Origin: Caulobacter vibrioides OR37
Lineage (GTDB): Bacteria; Pseudomonadota; Alphaproteobacteria; Caulobacterales; Caulobacteraceae
Assembly (NCBI RefSeq): GCF_000372645.1
Contig: NZ_APMP01000018.1
Location: 1-64,000 of the forward strand
DNA: 64,000 bases
Direction of reading: 5' to 3'
A model generated the notes under the pieces. The model searched no databases. It was not told the origin of the DNA and saw only the letters and a program-made list of their open reading frames with translations. Made by a program: the position numbers and the translations under genes. Numbering within the stretch: position 1 is the first letter of the stretch; every line of letters begins with the position of its first letter. This document shows positions 32,430 to 40,068 of the stretch, piece after piece.

Positions 32430-32558
32430 CGACCTTCCCGGCGGAGGCCGGGATCCAGATCCAAAAGCGCTTGGGCTGACGGGATGAGCTCTGCGCCTTC
32501 CGGAGCCCAACCCAAGGCCCGCCATCCGGGCCCGGCGTTCGCCGGGGACGTCGGATGG
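32430..32558. repeat. Family C palindromic repeat
   Basis: The arms are CGACCTTCCCGGCGGAGGCCGGGATCC and, inverted, GGGCCCGGCGTTCGCCGGGGACGTCGG. The same arms occur at 22196-22413. It lies in the divergent region between the GntR and aminotransferase genes. Confidence 0.7.
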
Positions 32559-32584
32559 AAGGAAACCCTTTCGAAGAAGATCAA

Positions 32585-32598
32585 ATTGCGATCACAAT
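32585..32598. promoter_or_regulatory. Near-palindrome ATTGCGATCACAAT, candidate GntR operator
   Basis: Its symmetry is broken at one base pair only. It shares GATCACA and the overall spacing with the perfect site at 31697. It lies 28 bp upstream of the aminotransferase ATG at 32626. Confidence 0.6.
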
Positions 32599-32625
32599 GC
32601 AAGGCCTCTCCAAGGGAAGCCTCCC

Positions 32626-33945
32626 ATGCCCGACTTCGGCGCCAACGACCTCGACGCCTTCTGGATGCCGTTCACGCCGAACCGGCGCTTCAAGGCCCAT
32701 CCGCGCCTGCTGGCCTCGGCCAAGGGCATGTTCTATCGCACCCCCGAGGGCCGCGAGGTGCTGGACGGAACCGCCGGCCTCTGGTGCGTCAACGCCGGCC
32801 ACGACCGCCCCCGCATTCGCGAGGCGATCCAGAAGCAGGCGGCGGAAATGGACTTCGCGCCCAGCTTCAACATGGGCCACCCGCTGGCCTTCCAGTTCGC
32901 CTCGCGCCTGGCCCAGATCACGCCGAAGGGCCTGGACCGCATCTTCTTCACCAACAGCGGTTCGGAGTCGGTCGACACGGCCCTGAAGATCGCCCTCGCC
33001 TATCACCGCGCCCGGGGCAAGGGGACCAAGACCCGGCTGATCGGGCGCGAACGCGGCTATCACGGCGTCGGCTTCGGCGGCATTTCGGTGGGCGGCATCT
33101 CGACCAACCGCAAGACCTTCGGGAGCCTGCTGACCGGCGTCGACCACCTGCCCCACACCCACGGCGTTCCCGGCAACCTGTTCACCAAGGGCCAGCCCGA
33201 GCACGGCGCGCATCTGGCCGACGATCTGGAACGCATCGTGGCCCTGCACGACGCCTCCAACATCGCCGCGGTGATCGTCGAGCCCGTCGCCGGCTCCACC
33301 GGGGTGCTGGTTCCGCCAAAGGGGTATCTGGAGCGCCTGCGCGCCATCTGCGACCGCCACGACATCCTCTTGATCTTCGACGAGGTGATCAGCGGCTTCG
33401 GACGCCTGGCCGCCCCGTTCGCCGCCGACCGTTTCGGCGTCACGCCCGACCTGATGTGCCTGGCCAAGGGACTGACCAACGCCGCCGTGCCCTGCGGCGC
33501 GGTGGCCGCCTCGACCGCCATCTATGACGCCATGCTGGCGGGCGCCGAGGCGCCGATCGAGCTCTTCCACGGCTACACCTATTCGGCCCACCCTCTGGCC
33601 TGTGCGGCGGGCCTGGCGACGCTGGAGACCTACCGCGAGGACGACCTCTTCGCCCGCGCCGCCGCGATCGAGGGCTACTGGCGCGAGGCCATCCACACGC
33701 TGGCCGACGCCCGCCACGTGATCGACATCCGCGACCTCGGCATCGTCGCCGGCATTGAGCTCGCGCCGCGCGACGGCGCCCCGACCGCCCGCGCGACCGA
33801 GGTGTTCGAGACCTGCTTCGACGAAGGCCTGCTGATCCGCGTCACCGGCGACACCATCGCCCTCTCTCCGCCGCTGATCCTGGAGAAGAGCCACATCGAC
33901 CGGATGGTCGAGACGCTGCGGTCGGTTCTGGGACGGGTGGCGTGA
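32626..33945 (+). CDS. Class III aminotransferase, omega-amino acid:pyruvate type
   Basis: A 439-residue PLP enzyme. Visible features are FWMPFTPNRRFKAHPRLL, GTAGLWCVNAGH, the FFTNSGSESVDTALK phosphate-binding loop, RERGYHGVGFGGISVGG, VEPVAGSTGVLVPP, FDEVISGFGRL and the PLP lysine in LAKGLTNAAVPCGAV. This pattern is that of beta-alanine/omega-amino acid:pyruvate transaminases, an alternative to SpuC. It is divergent from the GntR gene with an operator-like site just upstream and an AAGGGAAG Shine-Dalgarno. Likely substrates are beta-alanine, GABA or a polyamine-derived amine. Confidence 0.9.
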   Translation: MPDFGANDLDAFWMPFTPNRRFKAHPRLLASAKGMFYRTPEGREVLDGTAGLWCVNAGHDRPRIREAIQKQAAEMDFAPSFNMGHPLAFQFASRLAQITPKGLDRIFFTNSGSESVDTALKIALAYHRARGKGTKTRLIGRERGYHGVGFGGISVGGISTNRKTFGSLLTGVDHLPHTHGVPGNLFTKGQPEHGAHLADDLERIVALHDASNIAAVIVEPVAGSTGVLVPPKGYLERLRAICDRHDILLIFDEVISGFGRLAAPFAADRFGVTPDLMCLAKGLTNAAVPCGAVAASTAIYDAMLAGAEAPIELFHGYTYSAHPLACAAGLATLETYREDDLFARAAAIEGYWREAIHTLADARHVIDIRDLGIVAGIELAPRDGAPTARATEVFETCFDEGLLIRVTGDTIALSPPLILEKSHIDRMVETLRSVLGRVA

Positions 33946-33948
33946 GGT

Positions 33949-34434
33949 CTACATCGCGAACTTCGCGCTCACCCCGCAGCGGACCTGTCCATTGACCACC
34001 GCGACGCTGGCCGCGCGGCCCATGGTCAGGTCGTAGAAGGTCTGGCGTCCGTCCGCGACCACCGCCAGATAGTCCGGCGAGGTGAACTTGCACACCGGAT
34101 AGCGCACGGACGCGCCGCCGATCGTCTCGACGCGGTGGGTGCAGGTCATGGCCCCGCCATGACGCTGGTAGATCGTTCCGTCGTAGGCCGTGACCTGCGG
34201 CGGCGTGGAGACACTGGCGAAGCGTTCGGGGGCCAAGGGCTGGCAGGGCTGGCCCGAAACGCTCCAATAGGCCGCGCGCTCGGCGACGTCGTCGCGCGCG
34301 TGTGTAGCGACCGCGTGGAAGATCGGCAGGCTGGCCAGGCCTGTCAGGACCAGCGCCACGGTCGCCCGACGCCGCTGGACGCGCCCCGGCGCCGCGATCT
34401 TCACCCGTTCGATGTGAAAGCCTTCGGGCGTCAT
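33949..34434 (-). CDS. Hypothetical membrane-anchored protein
   Basis: A 161-residue protein beginning MTPEGFHIERVKIAAPGRVQRRRATVALVLTG, so a basic N-terminus with one hydrophobic anchor (about residues 26-42) and a larger soluble part. The soluble part has four Cys, in GQPCQPL, AMTCTHR, YPVCKFTSP and QVRCGVSAK, which may form two disulfides in the periplasm. No family is recognised. It lies head-on to the aminotransferase with 3 bp between stops and downstream of the MarR-GNAT gene on the same strand. Confidence 0.7.
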   Translation of the reverse strand: MTPEGFHIERVKIAAPGRVQRRRATVALVLTGLASLPIFHAVATHARDDVAERAAYWSVSGQPCQPLAPERFASVSTPPQVTAYDGTIYQRHGGAMTCTHRVETIGGASVRYPVCKFTSPDYLAVVADGRQTFYDLTMGRAASVAVVNGQVRCGVSAKFAM

Positions 34435-34505
34435 GTCCGTCTCCCCAGCCGCACCGCGTTTTACAAACGTAACCCGACAGCGAGACGCTTGCCAACCGCC
34501 TTCGT

Positions 34506-35471
34506 TCAGTCCCGGCGCGGCCGGTAGGACATCGCCACGTCGCAACGGGCGTAGCGCGCCCCGAACAGGCGCATGATCTCGGCGTCGTGGACGAAGCCCA
34601 GCTTCTCGTAGAGGTGGATGGCCGGCGCGCACTTGGTGTTGGTCAGCAGGTACAGCTTGTCGACACCCAGGCTGGACGCGCGCTCCAGAACCTTGGTCAG
34701 CAGGAATTCGCCGACCTTCAGCCCCCGGGCGCTTTCCAGGACGCCCATCTTGGTCAGCTCGAACCAGCCGTCCTTGGAGGCCATCAGGGCGCAGGTTCCG
34801 ACCACGCCCATCGCCGCCGTCTCGGCGAACAGCACCACCCCGCCCTTGTCGAGGATCAGCTCGCGCGGCCGTGACAAAAGGTCGATGTCGTTCTGTTCCA
34901 GGGTGAACATCGACTGGATCCACTCGGCGTTGATCCGGTGGAAGGCCTCGGCCAGATCGTCCGAGAAGTCGCGCGCCCACATCGTCGGCGTCGGGGCGCT
35001 TTCGATGCGCGCGAGTAACGACCTCTCGGCCAATCGCGCCTCGATCTTGGCTAGGCTCAGCATGACATCGCCCTCCAGGCCCTCGACCAGCTGCGCGGCG
35101 GCCGCCTCGATGCCGGGCAACATGCCGGTCTGGACGCGCGCCATGACCGCCTGGCCCTTCTCCGTCAGGGCCAACCGCTTGGTCCGGCCGTCGCCCGGCG
35201 CGCGGCGCGCCTCGACCAGCCCCTCGGCCTCCAGAGCGCCCAGAGCCCGGGTGACCGTGGGCTGGGCCAGCCGCAGCCGCTCCGCCAGAGCGCCGACCGC
35301 GATCGGGCCGTGCAGGCGGATGGTCATCAGCAGCGACATCTGGGCCGGCTGCACCGGCAGGTCGAACGCGCGCGCCACCTCGGCGGCGTCGGCCTGCATC
35401 CGCTCGGCCAGACGCTTGAGCCGGCTGCCCAGGAACCCCACGCCGAACCCGGCCAACAGATCGACATCCAT
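34506..35471 (-). CDS. MarR-type winged helix fused to GNAT acetyltransferase
   Basis: A 321-residue fusion. Residues about 30-115 form a MarR winged helix (MSLLMTIRLHGPIAVGALAERLRLAQPTVTRALGALEAEGLVEARRAPGDGRTKRLALTEKG). Residues about 165-320 form a GNAT domain with the acetyl-CoA binding region MGVLESARGLKVGEFLLTKVLERA and the C-terminal NTKCAPAIHLYEKLGFVH. Such fusions may couple sensing to acetylation; the acceptor is unknown. ATG 35471 is used. Two tandem TAGCTYGCTATA units lie 18-41 bp upstream and suggest autoregulation. Confidence 0.9.
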   Translation of the reverse strand: MDVDLLAGFGVGFLGSRLKRLAERMQADAAEVARAFDLPVQPAQMSLLMTIRLHGPIAVGALAERLRLAQPTVTRALGALEAEGLVEARRAPGDGRTKRLALTEKGQAVMARVQTGMLPGIEAAAAQLVEGLEGDVMLSLAKIEARLAERSLLARIESAPTPTMWARDFSDDLAEAFHRINAEWIQSMFTLEQNDIDLLSRPRELILDKGGVVLFAETAAMGVVGTCALMASKDGWFELTKMGVLESARGLKVGEFLLTKVLERASSLGVDKLYLLTNTKCAPAIHLYEKLGFVHDAEIMRLFGARYARCDVAMSYRPRRD

Positions 35472-35488
35472 CACGCGCCTCCGATTAA

Positions 35489-35512
35489 TAGCTCGCTATA
35501 TAGCTTGCTATA
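35489..35512. promoter_or_regulatory. Tandem TAGCTCGCTATA / TAGCTTGCTATA repeats, candidate MarR operator
   Basis: Two adjacent 12-bp units differ at one base. Each contains the inverted pair TAGC-NN-GCTA. The AT-rich tract is set immediately before the MarR-GNAT start codon and looks like promoter plus operator. Confidence 0.65.
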
Positions 35513-35619
35513 TATAAACCTTCCACACAAGCGCTTGAACGCGTGACGCGGGGCGAAAATTGATACAGTCTGAAGTTGCACGAGAGATAATCTCCCGCGC
35601 CTCGACCGTGGAGACTGTA

Positions 35620-35853
35620 ATGATCAGCAAACTTGCCACGAAGATCGCTCTGGGCGGCGCGATCGCCCTCAGCTTCCTGCCCGCCGTCGCGTTCGCCTAT
35701 CCGCCGGTCGCCTATGAGCGCATCTATTACGCCGAGCCTGAGCACACGACCGAGGTCGGCGGCATGTACAGGCCTTGCCTGGGCCAAGGCATCACGCAGA
35801 TTTGGGGTACGAGCAGCGCTTACTATACCGAGACCACCTATCCCTGCGAATAA
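35620..35853 (+). CDS. Small secreted DUF6289-like protein
   Basis: A 77-residue precursor. The signal peptide [26 protein letters not shown] ends about residue 27, leaving a mature peptide of about 50 residues with [30 protein letters not shown] and a final CE. Two Cys (PCLG and PCE) could form one disulfide. The [11 protein letters not shown] pattern resembles DUF6289, a family of small exported proteins of unknown role. Start ATG 35620 has GGAG 8 bp upstream; the longer frame from 35560 lacks signals. It is transcribed divergently from the MarR-GNAT gene. Confidence 0.75.
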   Translation: MISKLATKIALGGAIALSFLPAVAFAYPPVAYERIYYAEPEHTTEVGGMYRPCLGQGITQIWGTSSAYYTETTYPCE

Positions 35854-35978
35854 CGGGGCGCCGCGAACATACGATTGAAGCGAACCAGGGAACCTCTCTC
35901 GCGGGAGAGGTTCTTCGCGCCCGCGCGAAAACCGCCCCGCTTTTGCGCCCTCGCCCGGTTTCCGCTAGAAGCCGCGCC

Positions 35979-37097
35979 ATGTCGCACAACACCTTCGGCC
36001 ACCTGTTCCGCGTCACCACCTGGGGCGAGAGCCACGGGCCCGCCCTGGGCTGCGTCGTCGATGGCTGCCCGCCCGGGATCGCGCTGACGGCCGAGATGAT
36101 CCAGAGGTTCCTCGACAAGCGCCGGCCTGGCAGCGGCAAGTTCGTGACCCAGCGCCAGGAGCCGGACGCGGTGCGCATCCTGTCGGGCGTGTTCGAGGAC
36201 GAGCGCAGCAACGGCCAGCGCACGACCGGCACGCCAATCAGCCTGATGATCGAGAACACCGACCAGCGGTCGAAGGACTATTCCGAGATCGCCCAGGCCT
36301 TCCGCCCCGGCCATGCCGACTACGCCTATTTCGCCAAGTACGGCGTGCGGGACTATCGCGGCGGCGGGCGCAGCTCGGCGCGCGAGACCGCCGCGCGGGT
36401 CGCGGCCGGCGCGATCGCGCGCCTCGTCATCCCCGGCGTCACCGTGCGCGCGGCCCTGACCCAGATCGGGCCGCACGCGATCAACCGCGAAAACTGGGAC
36501 TGGGGTCAGGTCGAGCGGAACCCCTACTGGTCCCCCGACGCCGCGATCGTGCCCGTGTGGGAAGAGCACCTGGAAAAAATCCGCAAGGCCGGCTCGTCGA
36601 CCGGGGCGATCGTCGAGGTCGAGGCGATCGGCGTTCCGGCCGGCTGGGGCGCGCCGCTCTATGGCAAGCTGGACGCCGAGCTGGCCGCCGCGCTGATGTC
36701 GATCAACGCCGCCAAGGGCGTCGAGATCGGCGAGGGCTTCGCCAGCGCCGCCCTGACCGGCGAGGACAACGCCGACGCCATGCGCCTGGGGCCGGACGGC
36801 CAGCCGGCGTTCCTGTCCAACCATGCCGGCGGGATCCTGGGCGGCATTTCGACGGGGCAGCCCGTCGTCGCGCGCGTCGCCTTCAAGCCGACCTCGTCGA
36901 TCCTGATCCCGCGCCAGACGCTGAACGAGGCGGGCCAGGAGGTCGATCTGCGCACCAAGGGCCGCCACGATCCCTGCGTCGGCATCCGGGGCGTCCCGGT
37001 GGTCGAGGCCATGACCGCCTGCGTGCTGGCCGACGCCTTTCTGCGCCATCGCGGCCAGACGGGCGGCGGCGCGTTCACCCTGAGCGCGCAAGCTTGA
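35979..37097 (+). CDS. aroC: Chorismate synthase
   Basis: A 372-residue enzyme converting EPSP to chorismate with reduced FMN, the last shikimate-pathway step. Signatures are [27 protein letters not shown] at the N-terminus, [89 protein letters not shown] and [19 protein letters not shown]. Length and both His active-site regions (SHG and RHDPC) are intact. The coding frame stays open upstream to 35775, but the conserved start is ATG 35979. Confidence 0.97.
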   Translation: MSHNTFGHLFRVTTWGESHGPALGCVVDGCPPGIALTAEMIQRFLDKRRPGSGKFVTQRQEPDAVRILSGVFEDERSNGQRTTGTPISLMIENTDQRSKDYSEIAQAFRPGHADYAYFAKYGVRDYRGGGRSSARETAARVAAGAIARLVIPGVTVRAALTQIGPHAINRENWDWGQVERNPYWSPDAAIVPVWEEHLEKIRKAGSSTGAIVEVEAIGVPAGWGAPLYGKLDAELAAALMSINAAKGVEIGEGFASAALTGEDNADAMRLGPDGQPAFLSNHAGGILGGISTGQPVVARVAFKPTSSILIPRQTLNEAGQEVDLRTKGRHDPCVGIRGVPVVEAMTACVLADAFLRHRGQTGGGAFTLSAQA

Positions 37098-37264
37098 GCA
37101 AGATCAAGAGTCTCGCACCGATCGGCCTTGGCACTGATTTAGCTCGCCTTTTCAGTTGACCCGCGAAGGCTCGCGGGCGTAAGGCTGGAAACACCTATCC
37201 CCTGGCGCGAGACAATCACACGCCATGAGTGTGATGGGCGGCGCGATGACAGGGGGCCCAGCGC

Positions 37265-37795
37265 GTGCGTTTCGACCTTCTGAAAATACTGCTGGTCGAC
37301 GACAACCAGCACATGCGCATCCTGCTGATCGAGATCTTGCGCGCGATCGGCGTCCAGCACGTCTTCGAGGCGATGGATGGGGCCGAGGCGCTGTCGATCA
37401 TGCGAAGCACGGCCATCGACGTCGTGTTCACCGACCTGTCCATGAACGGCGTGGACGGCCTCGACTTCGTCAATCTGGTCCGTCGCGCGCCCAACAGCCC
37501 CAATCCGCTCGTCCCGATCGTGATGATCACCGGCCATTCGACCCAGCGCCGGGTGCACGAGGCGCGCGACGCGGGCGTCAACGAATTCCTGGCCAAGCCG
37601 GTGACCGCGCGCGGCGTCATCCATCGCCTGACCCTGCTGATCGAGAACCCCCGTCCGTTCGTGCGGACCGAGGACTATTTCGGCCCCGACCGCCGAAGGC
37701 GCGCCGATCCGCGCCACACGGGCCCCTGGCGGCGCGCCGAGGACGCCAACACCGCCTATCTGGACGTCGAGTCCGATCGCATCCGGCCGTCCTGA
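37265..37795 (+). CDS. CheY-like response regulator with short basic tail
   Basis: A 176-residue protein. The receiver domain covers about residues 5-125 with acidic pocket D12/D13, phosphoacceptor D57 (FTDLSM), T89 and K111 (AKPVT). The tail (about 130-176) is polar and basic with DYFGPDRRRRADPRH, as in many Caulobacter single-domain regulators. No output domain is present, so it probably acts by protein contact. The start is a GTG. An ATCACAC/GTGTGAT inverted repeat lies 30-50 bp upstream. Confidence 0.87.
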   Translation: MRFDLLKILLVDDNQHMRILLIEILRAIGVQHVFEAMDGAEALSIMRSTAIDVVFTDLSMNGVDGLDFVNLVRRAPNSPNPLVPIVMITGHSTQRRVHEARDAGVNEFLAKPVTARGVIHRLTLLIENPRPFVRTEDYFGPDRRRRADPRHTGPWRRAEDANTAYLDVESDRIRPS

Positions 37796-37851
37796 CGCGG
37801 GCGCTCGGCCGCCGCGACGATCCGACACGCGGAATTTAAACGATTGGCCGG

Positions 37852-37967
37852 CTAGAGCCTCGCGCGTCAAAACGGAATCGTTTTGACGCGATAACGAGGC
37901 TCTAAATCAAATACTTAGAGCGTGACTCGCGCCGAAACCGGTTCCCACTTTCGGCGTCACGCTCTAG
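37852..37967. repeat. Family F composite palindromic repeat (copy 1)
   Basis: The first part pairs TAGAGCCTCG with CGAGGCTCTA around a CGTCAAAACG/CGTTTTGACG hairpin. The second part pairs TAGAGCGTGAC with GTCACGCTCTA around CGCCGAAACCGGTTCCCACT. The word CCGGTTCCCACTTTCGGCGT recurs at 45114-45190. It lies between the response-regulator gene and the lipoprotein gene. Confidence 0.8.
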
Positions 37968-37998
37968 AAGAGCCAAACAGCGTTTTGTGAGCCTTGCC

Positions 37999-38214
37999 AT
38001 GACCCTTCGCCGTCTCGCGCCGATCACCGCCGTCCTGACGGCGCTGGCCCTCTCGCAGGCGGGCTGCGTGGCCTCCGCCGTGGGCGCCGCGGCCGGCACG
38101 GCCATCGGGGTCACCGGCGCGGCGGTCGGCGGCGCGGCCAAGCTGGGCGGCCATGCCGTCATGGCCACGGGCCGGGCCATCACGCCGGGACACGGCGACA
38201 AGGATCCGAAGTAG
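37999..38214 (+). CDS. Small lipoprotein
   Basis: A 71-residue precursor. The signal peptide has a lipobox LSQAGC (Cys at about 23), then a Gly/Ala-rich segment AVGAAAGTAIGVTGAAVGGAAKLGG and a basic tail ending GHGDKDPK. This resembles small glycine-zipper-like lipoproteins of the outer membrane. It is convergent with queD with an 8-bp gap. Start ATG 37999 is preferred to GTG 37987. Confidence 0.75.
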   Translation: MTLRRLAPITAVLTALALSQAGCVASAVGAAAGTAIGVTGAAVGGAAKLGGHAVMATGRAITPGHGDKDPK

Positions 38215-38222
38215 GCGGCGCC

Positions 38223-38588
38223 CTACAGCGCCAGGGAGCAGGTCTCGCCGATCGTCGGGCGCGACAGCACCACGCGCGACAGGCTCGGGAAGGTCCCCTT
38301 CAGCCGCTCGGCGAAATAGAGGCACAGACGCTCCAGGCTCGGGACGTCCAGGCCGGGCTTTTCGTTCAGCAGGCCATGGTCGAGCTCGGCCGCGATGGCC
38401 TTCAGCGCCACGTCCAGGCTTTCCAGGTCGGCGACCCAGCCGGCCTCCGCCATCTCGCCCTTCACGCTGGCCTCGACCTTGAACGAGTGGCCGTGCAGCC
38501 GGCGGTAGCGATGGTCCGGCGGACCCTGCTCAATGAAATGGGCCGCGTCGAAATACGCGGCCTTCGTGATCTCGAAGACGGGCTTCAT
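38223..38588 (-). CDS. queD: 6-carboxytetrahydropterin synthase QueD, with Cys-to-Tyr at the catalytic position
   Basis: A 121-residue PTPS-family enzyme that makes 6-carboxytetrahydropterin from dihydroneopterin triphosphate, the first committed step to queuosine. Zinc ligands H17, H32 and H34 (AAHF and HGHSF) and the late acidic/His residues (ELDHGLLN) are in place. The normal CxxxHGH motif reads YxxxHGH here: tyrosine at residue 28 occupies the place of the catalytic Cys (E. coli C27). Context is strong: queE and queC follow on the same strand. Either another residue replaces the Cys, or activity is reduced or changed. Confidence 0.88.
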   Translation of the reverse strand: MKPVFEITKAAYFDAAHFIEQGPPDHRYRRLHGHSFKVEASVKGEMAEAGWVADLESLDVALKAIAAELDHGLLNEKPGLDVPSLERLCLYFAERLKGTFPSLSRVVLSRPTIGETCSLAL

Positions 38589-38660
38589 ATGTCGCTTCTT
38601 TGACTAGGCCTGGGAGGCTCTAGCGCGACGACCCTGTCACCAAGTCGCGCGCCTTATCCG

Positions 38661-39293
38661 TCAGGGCAGGCCGAGATATTTGTGTGTTTGGACGCTTAAA
38701 CGCCATTGCGGGTGGGAAAGGCAATAGGCCACCGCCAATTGGGTGTTCCGCTCGCGCTCCGGTCCGTCCATCGGCTGCAGGTAGAAGCGCTCGAAATCGA
38801 GGTCGGCGAACCGCTCGGGCGGGGCCTTTTCCTGAGGAAAAACAAGCTTCAGTTCCTGGCCGGACGTTTGAACCACCGGCGCGTCGGCCTTGGGGCTGAC
38901 GCAGATCCAGTCGATTCCGTCCGGCGCCTTAAGGGTTCCGTTGCTCTCGACCGCGATCTGGAACCCTCGCGCGCGCAGGGCCGCGATCGCCTCGGCGTCC
39001 AGCTGCAGCAGCGGCTCCCCGCCGGTGCAGACGACCAGGCGATCGTCCGGCCCGCCGGTCCACTGGGCCTCGACCGCCGAGGCCAGCGCCTCGGCCGTGG
39101 CGAACTTGCCGCCGTTCTCGCCGTCGGTCCCGACGAAGTCGGTGTCGCAGAACGCGCAGACCGCCTTGGCGCGGTCCTGCTCGCGCCCGCTCCACAGGTT
39201 ACAGCCGGAGAACCGGCAGAACACCGCCGCCTTGCCGGCCTGGCCGCCCTCGCCCTGAAGGGTGAGGAAGATCTCCTTCACCGAATAGGTCAT
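38661..39293 (-). CDS. queE: 7-carboxy-7-deazaguanine synthase QueE
   Basis: A 210-residue radical SAM enzyme that contracts the ring of 6-carboxytetrahydropterin to 7-carboxy-7-deazaguanine. The [4Fe-4S] ligands follow the long-spaced CX14CX2C form, here CNLWSGREQDRAKAVCAFC. Other signs are TLQGEGGQAGKAAVFCRFSGC, VCTGGEPLLQLD, VESNGTLKAPDGIDWICVSPK and LQPMDGPE. A family B half-repeat abuts its start and provides the purine-rich AAGGGAG Shine-Dalgarno. Confidence 0.93.
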   Translation of the reverse strand: MTYSVKEIFLTLQGEGGQAGKAAVFCRFSGCNLWSGREQDRAKAVCAFCDTDFVGTDGENGGKFATAEALASAVEAQWTGGPDDRLVVCTGGEPLLQLDAEAIAALRARGFQIAVESNGTLKAPDGIDWICVSPKADAPVVQTSGQELKLVFPQEKAPPERFADLDFERFYLQPMDGPERERNTQLAVAYCLSHPQWRLSVQTHKYLGLP

Positions 39294-39295
39294 AC

Positions 39296-39322
39296 TCCCT
39301 TCCCCCTTTGATGGGGGAAGGA
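39296..39322. repeat. Family B solo half-repeat
   Basis: TCCCTTCCCCCTTTGATGGGGGAAGGA is a single arm of the family seen in pairs elsewhere. Its minus-strand sequence gives GGGGGAAGGGAGT directly before the queE ATG. Confidence 0.7.
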
Positions 39323-39339
39323 AAACCGCTGATCGCCGC

Positions 39340-40068
39340 TCATCGGACGAGCGCCTCGCGCCCCGCCGCGTCCCACTCGGCGTAGCCTTTTTCGCGCAGC
39401 TCGCACGCCGGGCAGGTTCCGCAGCCGTGGCCCCACGGATGGAGCTCGTCGCGTTCGCCCTGGTAGCAGGTGTGGCTTTCCTCGACGATCAACCGGACCA
39501 GATCCTCGCCGCCCAGGCTCTTGGAGAGCGCCCAGGTCTGGGCCTTGGTCAGCCACATCAGCGGAGTCTCGACGCGGAAATTCCGATCCATGCCCAGGTT
39601 CAGGGCGCCTTGCATGGCGTCCAGCGTGTCGCGGCGACAGTCCGGATAGCCCGAGAAGTCGGTCTCGCACATGCCGCCGACCAAGGCGTCGATCCCGCGC
39701 CGGTCGGCCAGGGCCGCGGCGTAGATCAGGAACACCAGGTTGCGCCCAGGGACGAAGGTCGACGGCAGGCCGCGCTCGGTCATCTCGATGGCGCGGTCGG
39801 CGGTCAGGGCCGACTGGGCCACCGCGCCGAAGCTCCTGATGTCGAGCACATGGTCCTCGCCCAGGCGCTCGGCCCAGCGCGGAAAGCGCGCGGCGATCTC
39901 GCGGCGCACGGTCTGGCGGGCCTCCATCTCGATGGCGTGGCGTTGGCCATAGTCGAAGCCGACGGTCTCGACCCGCCCATAGCGCTCCAGCGCCCAGGCC
40001 AGGCACACGCTGCTGTCCTGGCCGCCGGAAAACAGGACCAGGGCCGCTTGGCTCTCGGTGGGGCTCAT
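39340..40068 (-). CDS. queC: 7-cyano-7-deazaguanine synthase QueC
   Basis: A 242-residue ATP-dependent enzyme making preQ0 from 7-carboxy-7-deazaguanine. The N-terminal PP-loop is [14 protein letters not shown] (residues about 12-25). [31 protein letters not shown] and [18 protein letters not shown] are characteristic. The zinc site near the end is [29 protein letters not shown]. It is first of the que genes on this strand (queC-queE-queD). I looked for a preQ1 aptamer upstream and found none. Confidence 0.95.
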   Translation of the reverse strand: MSPTESQAALVLFSGGQDSSVCLAWALERYGRVETVGFDYGQRHAIEMEARQTVRREIAARFPRWAERLGEDHVLDIRSFGAVAQSALTADRAIEMTERGLPSTFVPGRNLVFLIYAAALADRRGIDALVGGMCETDFSGYPDCRRDTLDAMQGALNLGMDRNFRVETPLMWLTKAQTWALSKSLGGEDLVRLIVEESHTCYQGERDELHPWGHGCGTCPACELREKGYAEWDAAGREALVR

